A DNA stretch of 17,409 nucleotides from CAZVYN01 sp964631125. Lineage in GTDB: Bacteria; Eisenbacteria; RBG-16-71-46; CAIMUX01. The notes under the pieces are model-generated. The model was given only the letters and a program-made list of their open reading frames with translations, did no database searches and was not told the origin of the DNA. Where the stretch lies: positions 1 to 17,409 of the forward strand of contig CAZVYN010000082.1 of the NCBI GenBank assembly GCA_964631125.1, written 5' to 3'. The translations under genes were made by a program, and so were the position numbers. Below are positions 12,404 through 17,409 of the stretch, one piece after another; the stretch's first letter is position 1, and every line of letters starts with the position of its first letter.

Positions 12404-13072
12404 GTGTTTCGCACAGCGGTGCAGATCATCGTCGCGAGCCTGACCTTGGCTCCGGTCATGCACGCTGGCGAGTGCGTCCAGGGGAGCGACCACTACGTGT
12501 CGGAACTCGAGCGCATTGTTCGCGAGGGCCTGCCGTACTCGTATGATGAGGCCTTCAATTGCCTCCAGGGCGAATGCAGTCCGGCGGACTACGTTCGCTG
12601 GGCGGGTCCGATCGCGGCGAGCCGGTTCGAAACCTGCAGAAGTCACCCCCTCAGAGACCGGATTGCCGCCGCATGCCTACCGCTGCTGGCGGACTCGACC
12701 GTGGGTGAGGACGGATTCTCAGCGCGTCTCGCGGCCGCGGGAGTTGCAGCGGCCTACGGTTTCTCGCGGGTCGGTCCGCACGACATCTTCGCGATCGGGA
12801 TCGGCCAGATTCTCGCGGCAAAGCATCCGCCCGATCCACGATTCGGCTCGCTTGCAGCCATGGGCGATTCCCGCACGCTTGATTTTCTGAAATCGTTCTA
12901 CGCATCTGCGGCTGATCGACCCGCCGAAGGACGGAACTACGAGATCTCGGATGTCCTCAACTGTCTCTACCACGTGCATGGAGATTCCGCCGCTGCGTTC
13001 GCGGCCGAGATCGAGCGGACGGTTACCGATCCAGAGCTGAAGGAGCGCGCGAGGCGCGTGCGAGACAGATAG
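12404..13072 (+). CDS. Secreted protein of unknown function
   Basis: A 222-residue protein with a GTG start. Residues 1-21 form a Sec-type signal peptide (FRTAVQIIVASLTLAPVMHAG), probably cleaved after MHA. The mature part has several cysteines (ECVQG, FNCLQGECSP, FETCRSH, AACLP, LNCLYHV), which suggests disulfides in the periplasm. I do not recognise the family. The C-terminal half is helical and repetitive-looking (RLAAAGVAAAYGFSR, ISDVLNCLYHVHGDS) and could be HEAT-like, but this is a guess. No good ribosome-binding site lies at the usual distance; GAGGGGG occurs about 18 bp upstream. It is followed 37 bp later by the cupin pseudogene. Confidence 0.6.
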   Translation: MFRTAVQIIVASLTLAPVMHAGECVQGSDHYVSELERIVREGLPYSYDEAFNCLQGECSPADYVRWAGPIAASRFETCRSHPLRDRIAAACLPLLADSTVGEDGFSARLAAAGVAAAYGFSRVGPHDIFAIGIGQILAAKHPPDPRFGSLAAMGDSRTLDFLKSFYASAADRPAEGRNYEISDVLNCLYHVHGDSAAAFAAEIERTVTDPELKERARRVRDR

Positions 13073-13109
13073 CGGACCAGCTAGCTGGGCAATCCAAGAG
13101 GAGGAACGC

Positions 13110-13751
13110 ATGAGACTCGCGAGTGAGCTTCTTCTCGTCATGGCGCTCGGCAGTGTCCTCGTGGCCGGGGCGCCGCTGGACGCGTCGAAGGCGCCGGCGA
13201 AGGCGAATGTCCAGACGTTGATGCAAACAGCGCTCGACGAAGAGTTCACGCCGGGCCGCGAGATCCTCATCGATCTCGTGGATGTCCCCCCCAATACGGC
13301 GTTGGACCGGCATTGGCACCCAGGGGAGGAATTTCATTGCTACCTGGAGGGCGATGTCGAGGTCAGCATCGAGGGTGAGCCCTCGATCATCGGTAAGGCC
13401 GGGGCGGTTCGGAAGGCCCTGGTATCGGACACAGTCATAGACGCGAAAGGTTTTCCAACCAGAGGAGCATGGGATGGCGGCGGTTCGGTATCTGGTGAAC
13501 GACGTCGACGCGGTGTTGCCGTTCTACGAATCCCTCGGGTTCAAAGTGGTGGAGCGGTGGGGACCACCGTTCGTCATCGTCGGACTCGGAAATCTGCAGC
13601 TCTGGCTGAGCGGCCCTGGCACGTCGGCCGCGAAGCCGCTCCCGGATGGGTCGATCCCCGCGCCGGGTGGATGGAATCGATTGGTGATCGAAGTGGCGAA
13701 CCTCGATTCGGCCATGCAGGCGCTGCGGCCAATGGGCGCCAGGTTCCGTAG
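13110..13751 (+). pseudogene. Secreted cupin, truncated after the first motif
   Basis: The frame begins with a signal peptide (LASELLLVMALGSVLVAGAP) after a good AGGAGGA ribosome-binding site. It then holds the first cupin metal motif HWHPGEEFHCYLEG (His68, His70, Glu74) and continues to SIEGEPSIIGKAG around residue 98. There the family resemblance ends; the second cupin motif with its histidine is absent. The frame runs on for about 115 more codons across the following VOC gene in a different register, giving an Arg/Gly-rich tail that is a shadow. Single-domain cupins of this kind are about 130-150 residues. The protein as read cannot form a complete metal site. The palindrome CCAGCTAGCTGG (13077-13088) lies upstream. 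Confidence 0.6.
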
Positions 13752-13842
13752 CGAACCGGTTGACGGTCCAGGCGGGCGACAGGTGATCGTGGAAGATCCA
13801 TCGGGGAATCCGATCGAGCTGTTCCAAGCGCACGGACAGTAG
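13474..13842 (+). CDS. VOC-superfamily (glyoxalase-like) protein
   Basis: A complete 122-residue vicinal-oxygen-chelate protein. The N-terminal half 'VRYLVNDVDAVLPFYESLGFKVVERWGPPFVIVGLGNLQLWLSGP' and the C-terminal half 'WNRLVIEVANLDSAMQALRPMGARF...GGRQVIVEDPSGNPIELFQ' give the two beta-alpha-beta-beta-beta modules. Glu115 in NPIELF is the usual C-terminal metal ligand; other ligand positions are less clear. The family ranges from glyoxalase and dioxygenase activities to fosfomycin- or bleomycin-resistance proteins, and the substrate is not evident. AGAGGAG lies 6 bp before the ATG. It overlaps the run-on frame of the cupin pseudogene, but this frame is the real gene by homology. Confidence 0.88.
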   Translation: MAAVRYLVNDVDAVLPFYESLGFKVVERWGPPFVIVGLGNLQLWLSGPGTSAAKPLPDGSIPAPGGWNRLVIEVANLDSAMQALRPMGARFRSEPVDGPGGRQVIVEDPSGNPIELFQAHGQ

Positions 13843-13854
13843 CTCAGGCGAATG

Positions 13855-13871
13855 GTGCGGGCGAACCGCAC
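13855..13871 (+). terminator. Hairpin after the VOC gene
   Basis: GTGCGG-GCGAA-CCGCAC forms a perfect 6-bp stem 12 bp after the VOC stop codon, without a T-run. A second perfect hairpin CGCCCC-CAC-GGGGCG follows at 13926-13940, just upstream of the DinB start. They may mark transcript ends or affect translation; evidence is structural only. Confidence 0.3.
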
Positions 13872-13956
13872 GGACGGATTGCTCGAGCAGGAGATCCAAC
13901 GTGGAAGCGAACGACATCTTCGCGACGCCCCCACGGGGCGCTGAGACGAGCCGGCC

Positions 13957-14382
13957 ATGACTCAGCGAGTCCAGGCGCGGTTGGATGGATCGTTCGGGCT
14001 GACGCGAGATCTCGTCGCCTATCTCGACGAGAGTGCGTTGGGGCTGGATCTTCGAGACCTGCCGTCCAACCGCGTGGCGGGTCAGCTCTGGCGCATCGTA
14101 GGGGCGCGTGAGAGCTACACGAAGGCGATCGAGGCGGGCGCGTGGGTCGGATTCTCGTGCAGTCTAGACTCGCCGAGGATCAAACCGTCGGTGCTTGCCG
14201 CGTTGGACGCGACGCGCTCACGCTTGGCCGAGGTCGACTTCACGGCTCTGACCGATGCCCAACTCGACCTCGCATTCGCACTGCTCGAGCACGAGGTCCA
14301 GCACCACGGGCAGCTCATTCGCTTCGTCTACGCGAACGGGCTCACCTTTCCCGAGAGCTGGAAAACACGATACTCGCTCTAG
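13957..14382 (+). CDS. DinB-superfamily protein
   Basis: A 141-residue four-helix protein of the DinB/YfiT-like superfamily. The C-terminal helix carries LLEHEVQHHGQLIRFVYANG, with His112, His116 and His117 as likely metal ligands, and FPESW near the end. The N-terminal helices include GLTRDLVAYLDES and LWRIVGARESYTKAIEAG. In many homologues the second helix provides a further histidine; here that segment shows Arg-Glu instead. Some family members are thiol-dependent (bacillithiol or mycothiol) transferases, while others are uncharacterised. The ribosome-binding site is weak. The gene begins 17 bp after a GC-rich hairpin. Confidence 0.8.
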   Translation: MTQRVQARLDGSFGLTRDLVAYLDESALGLDLRDLPSNRVAGQLWRIVGARESYTKAIEAGAWVGFSCSLDSPRIKPSVLAALDATRSRLAEVDFTALTDAQLDLAFALLEHEVQHHGQLIRFVYANGLTFPESWKTRYSL

Positions 14383-14395
14383 GACGGGAGGCCAG

Positions 14396-14479
14396 TTGCT
14401 GAACGGAAAGTCGATCACGCTCCGGCCGGTCCGGGAGACCGATGTCGACGTGCTGTATCCCCTGGCGGACCACGTCTAG
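14396..14479 (+). pseudogene. GNAT N-terminal stub
   Basis: After GGGAGG and a TTG start, 27 codons read LLNGKSITLRPVRETDVDVLYPL, the standard opening of RimJ/RimL-type acetyltransferases ('L.G..ITLRPV...D'). A TAG follows at 14477-14479, and the remaining 140 residues of such an enzyme are not present. This is the 5' scar of a deleted gene. Confidence 0.55.
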
Positions 14480-14494
14480 ACCGTCGACTCGGCG

Positions 14495-14602
14495 TCGCAC
14501 GGAATCCGCGAGTTGGTAGTCGAAGATCTCACCGGGTACCGGCTCGTCTTCGAAGAGCTGACCGGGCAGAAGACCGTATCGGCTCATCGGTCGATGCAGT
14601 AG
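14495..14602 (+). pseudogene. VOC-like C-terminal fragment
   Basis: In the same frame as the GNAT stub, 5 codons after its TAG, the sequence reads HGIRELVVEDLTGYRLVFEE. This resembles the last strand of VOC/glyoxalase-type proteins (commonly 'YGMREFAV.D.DGY.L.F.E', with the Glu/phenylalanine strand carrying the last metal ligand). It ends at TAG 14600-14602. No upstream VOC module exists here, so this is debris of a second deleted gene. The match is short and the call tentative. Confidence 0.35.
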
Positions 14603-17409
14603 CCTCATCACGTTCGTATCCCCCGTTCGCCCCTCGCTCGACCCGTCGGGGACGGCGCGCCGGTCGACGAGTTCGGCAATCCTCGACACCTAGGCGCGCA
14701 GACCCTGTGGGCGGTCTACCACTACCTCGACCCGAACACGCACTCGAACGACGCGGCCAGAACCGCCCCGCTCGGCGTCGAAGTGCGGCAAACGACGTTC
14801 GCACTCGATCATCTGGGCGCTGCGCAGAGCGCGGTGTTCATCGAGTGGATAATCGAGAACAAAAGCTCGAATTTCCTGCAAGAGACGTATGCCAGCGTTT
14901 GGTGCGATCCCGATCTCGGGGTCTCGGGCGACGACCTGGTCGGGTGCGACCCGGTGTCGGCGCTCGGCTACTGTTACAACGCGACCAGCGATGACGGGAT
15001 CTACGGTGCGAGCCCCCCGGCCGTCGGCCTCATGCTCCTCCAGGGGCCGATCGTTCCATCCTCCGGCGACGAAGCCTATGTCAGCGGCGAGATCGTGCCG
15101 GGTTATCGCAATCTGCCGATGACCGCATTCAGCAAGTACATCAACGGAATCGATCCGAGCGACATCTCCGAGACCTACTACTACATGCAGGGCCTCACGG
15201 CGGACGGATCTGACGTCATTGATCCCACCTCCGGGGAGGCCACGATCTACGCGGTCCCGGGCGATCCCGTGGCGGGGACGGGATGGATCGACAGCAATCC
15301 CGCAGACCGCCGAACGATGCTCTCGGCGGGGCCGTTCACGATGTCGTCCGGCGATGTTCAAGTCGTTGTTGCTGCGGTGGTCGTAGGTCAGGGACAGGAT
15401 CGACTCGCGAGTGTGACCGAGCTGCGGGCTATCGCCAGCGAGGCGCCGAATCTTCTCCGCGCGGCGATCGAGAGACAGTCCGGGGCCCGCTGCGAGTCGG
15501 GTGAAGGTTGCGTAGTCACGAGCGCCGCGGAGTGTTTCGGCGATTTCTTTCCTGGTCAGCCTTGTCCGCCCGACCCGTGCGCCCCCGGCGGCTGTCAGGA
15601 GTTCGGTCCGATCTCGGCCTGCTGTCTCCCCGAGGGAGGCTGCGAGATGGTCGGCGAATCGGAGTGCATCGAGCTCGGAGGAAGCTACCTCGCGGATGCT
15701 GTCTGTGAACTGAGACCTCCTGGCGGCGAGAGCGGCTGGCGGCACAACGACACCGGCGGCATCATGATCGACGAGGTTGCCGGATCGGGAGGCGTTCCCA
15801 TTCCTCCCGACGGGCAAGGGGGACCGGGCAACGCGGTCTGGCACAGCAGAAACTCGACGTTCGATTGGCTGCTTTCGGCGGGCGGCGGCGACGGAGGCGA
15901 AGGCCGCTTCACCCGTAGTGGCGCGGATCTCCCGAATCTGAGCGATCGAGACGTCATCCTCCGGTTCGACGACGATCCCGGAAACGTTGGAGTTTGGACG
16001 TTCGACAATGGAGAAGTAGGAGATCTGCCTTTCGGATTGTACGAACGCGACCCCACGAGTGGAGACGAGACGCGCCTCATCGCATTCCTCTTCAGCGCGG
16101 ACGGCACCGCGGGCGTATTTGATTACGCTCCGCCGGTGACCGATCCGTTCACTGGTTCGCCGGCGACCGATTGGATCTTTGCGTGGAGATTCGACGGGGA
16201 GTATGCCGCGTTTCTCGCAGATGTCGCCGACGGATCGCTCGACAACGATCCCACCACGGTCGAGCTGTTCGCGCGCCTCATCGTGGTCGATCGAGCGCTA
16301 CCGAATCAGCTTCCGGCGGAGGGTACGGAGATCCAGTTCTCCACCCTGAAGTCCGGAACTCTGGCCGGTTCAGGATTCGATTCGAAGGTTCCGCTGGCCT
16401 GGCCCGAGGCGGAAGGGAAAGCGGGATGCTTCGAGCCGGAGTATTTGGTGTACCGCGACTCGCAGTTGATCACGTCGACGGAACGAACCGACTTCCTCGA
16501 TCAGTCCGGACTCGTGAATGACCACGACTACGTGTATCAGATTGCGGTTCGCAACCCCGAGAACGGCCATCTGTCTGCTTTGTCACGCCCGGTGGAGGCG
16601 ACTGCTCGAGCGGATGGATATCGGATCCGTTCGGCGCCTACTTCGGTGGCCCCGACGCTCGACGGTTTCGTGGGTGAGAGCGAGTGCGCGCCAGCGGCCG
16701 TAACCGATGCGTCGGCGAACGCAACGGACCTTCGGTCGACACTGCGCCTGATGAGTCGAAGCTCCAATCTGTACATTGCGCTGGAGGATGCCGAGTCAGC
16801 GCACGTGTTCCGCATCTACATCGATTCGAATCACGACGGCGTGTTCCAACCAGAGCTGACCGAAGGTGTGGTCGTCCTCGATCACGGCGCGAAACGCTCT
16901 GAGCGCCTGCAGGGCGTCTATCCGAAGGTCTCGGTCGTCGAGGTCATCAACAATCCGCCGTGGATGGACGGTGCCTGGAACGACACGGACGCAGAGTTGA
17001 GGCTCAGTCTCTCCGATGGCCCGCTCGGGAACGCGCCCGCGATTCGCGTCTCCGGAATCTTTTTCTGGTCGCCTGCGGGACTTGGCGTCTATCCGCCGGG
17101 CCCGCCCGCCGTCTTGCGTGAGGCGCCCAGACTCTACGCCTTGTTCCCTCTCCGGGCGCGTCAAGCGCCCGTCGAGGCCGGGGAGAAATGGGAGTCGGCG
17201 AAATGGGCGATGCGAATCACCGTCGAGGGAAGCGAAGCCGATCGCGCGGGAACACAGAGTTGGATCGTGGGCGAGATCCCCGTAACAGCAACGCGCGACG
17301 GGCTCGGGGCTGAAGAATCGGAAAGTCCAGCGCGGAAGACTTTGACGTTCGCAGATCCAGCGCTCCGGTCCGCCTACGTCGAGGCGGCGGACGAGGCGGC
17401 GGACGAGGC
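14603..17409 (+). CDS. Large secreted/surface multidomain protein, 5'-truncated and running off the window
   Basis: One frame is free of stops from 14603 to the window end (935 codons) but has no start codon or signal peptide at its left. Recognisable sequence starts near 14640 with DGAPVDEFGNP, LGAQTLWAVYHYLDP and APLGVEV, then VFIEWIIENKSSN, WCDPDLG...DDLVGCD, DRRTMLSAGPFTM and GDVQVVVAAVVVGQGQDRLASV. These blocks are typical of big extracellular proteins of FCB-like or Eisenbacteria-like lineages. A Cys-rich region (15491-15706) holds two short related units, the second reading ACCLPEGGCEMVGESEC. A fibronectin-III-like stretch lies at about 16395-16610 (YLVYRDSQLI ... YVYQIAVRNPENG). A CBM9/DOMON-like domain begins near 16650 (APTLDGFVGE), with a calcium-loop-like DSNHDGVFQPE. 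The protein is probably exported and may bind polysaccharide. Its N-terminal part (signal peptide and more) is missing. Confidence 0.78.
17381..17409 (+). repeat. 12-bp tandem repeat in the large surface-protein gene
   Basis: The unit GAGGCGGCGGAC occurs twice in full and once in part, up to the last base of the window, encoding EAAD repeats. The array may continue outside the window; its copy number could vary by slippage. Confidence 0.6.

Noticed and set aside
14690..15844. 384-codon minus-strand frame
   Set aside because: It is antisense to the large surface-protein frame, which has recognisable conserved blocks on the plus strand.
1..17409. CRISPR arrays, rRNA genes, riboswitches
   Set aside because: No regularly spaced direct repeats, rRNA-like sequence or recognisable riboswitch core was seen on either strand.

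Overview
The window is GC-rich bacterial DNA, apparently chromosomal and probably environmental. No gene identifies the organism firmly. The best clue is the long secreted protein at the right end. Its architecture (a family with 'GAPVDEFGNP'-type and 'GDP...DRRTMLSAGPFTM'-type blocks, short Cys-rich repeats, a fibronectin-like stretch and a CBM9-like stretch) recalls surface proteins of uncultured FCB-type or Eisenbacteria/Krumholzibacteriota-like lineages. That assignment is inference from memory.

Layout. (1) 1-1356: the 3' part of a tandem nitroreductase (SagB/ThcOx type). (2) 1394-2822: a complete ISL3-family insertion sequence with recognisable imperfect terminal repeats and an intact DDE transposase. 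(3) 2958 to about 6340: a stretch organised like an integron gene-cassette array. All its genes point the same way, and attC-like sites separate TspO, a chimeric membrane-protein/SnoaL remnant, a frameshifted DUF4350-like gene, a DUF4386 stub and a GNAT acetyltransferase. Four sites share the same [C/G]GCT-N10-core spacing, and the GNAT gene is flanked by exactly complementary core boxes. No integron integrase lies in the window. (4) 6313-7959: a divergent redox/gas-binding module, with a protoglobin and a CxxC redoxin translationally coupled on the minus strand and an HxlR-type regulator on the plus strand. (5) 8110-14602: a run of small stand-alone plus-strand genes (DoxX, DUF2200, GNAT, two DUF1801, MOSC, a secreted unknown, VOC, DinB) mixed with many broken ones (alpha/beta-hydrolase tail, GNAT with internal loss, cupin without its second motif, GNAT head, VOC tail). 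(6) 14603-17409: one uninterrupted reading frame of about 935 codons with no start codon that continues beyond the window.

How it fits together. The middle of the window looks like a gene-acquisition and gene-decay zone: small detoxification, acetylation and stress-type genes, several stubs of the kinds common in cassette arrays, and an insertion sequence at one edge. The clearest functional unit is protoglobin + redoxin + HxlR, which may sense or handle a small gaseous or oxidising ligand. The large secreted-protein gene has lost its 5' end next to acetyltransferase/VOC debris, which marks the right boundary of the rearranged zone. Two frameshifts in homopolymers (4388-5350) could equally be sequencing errors.
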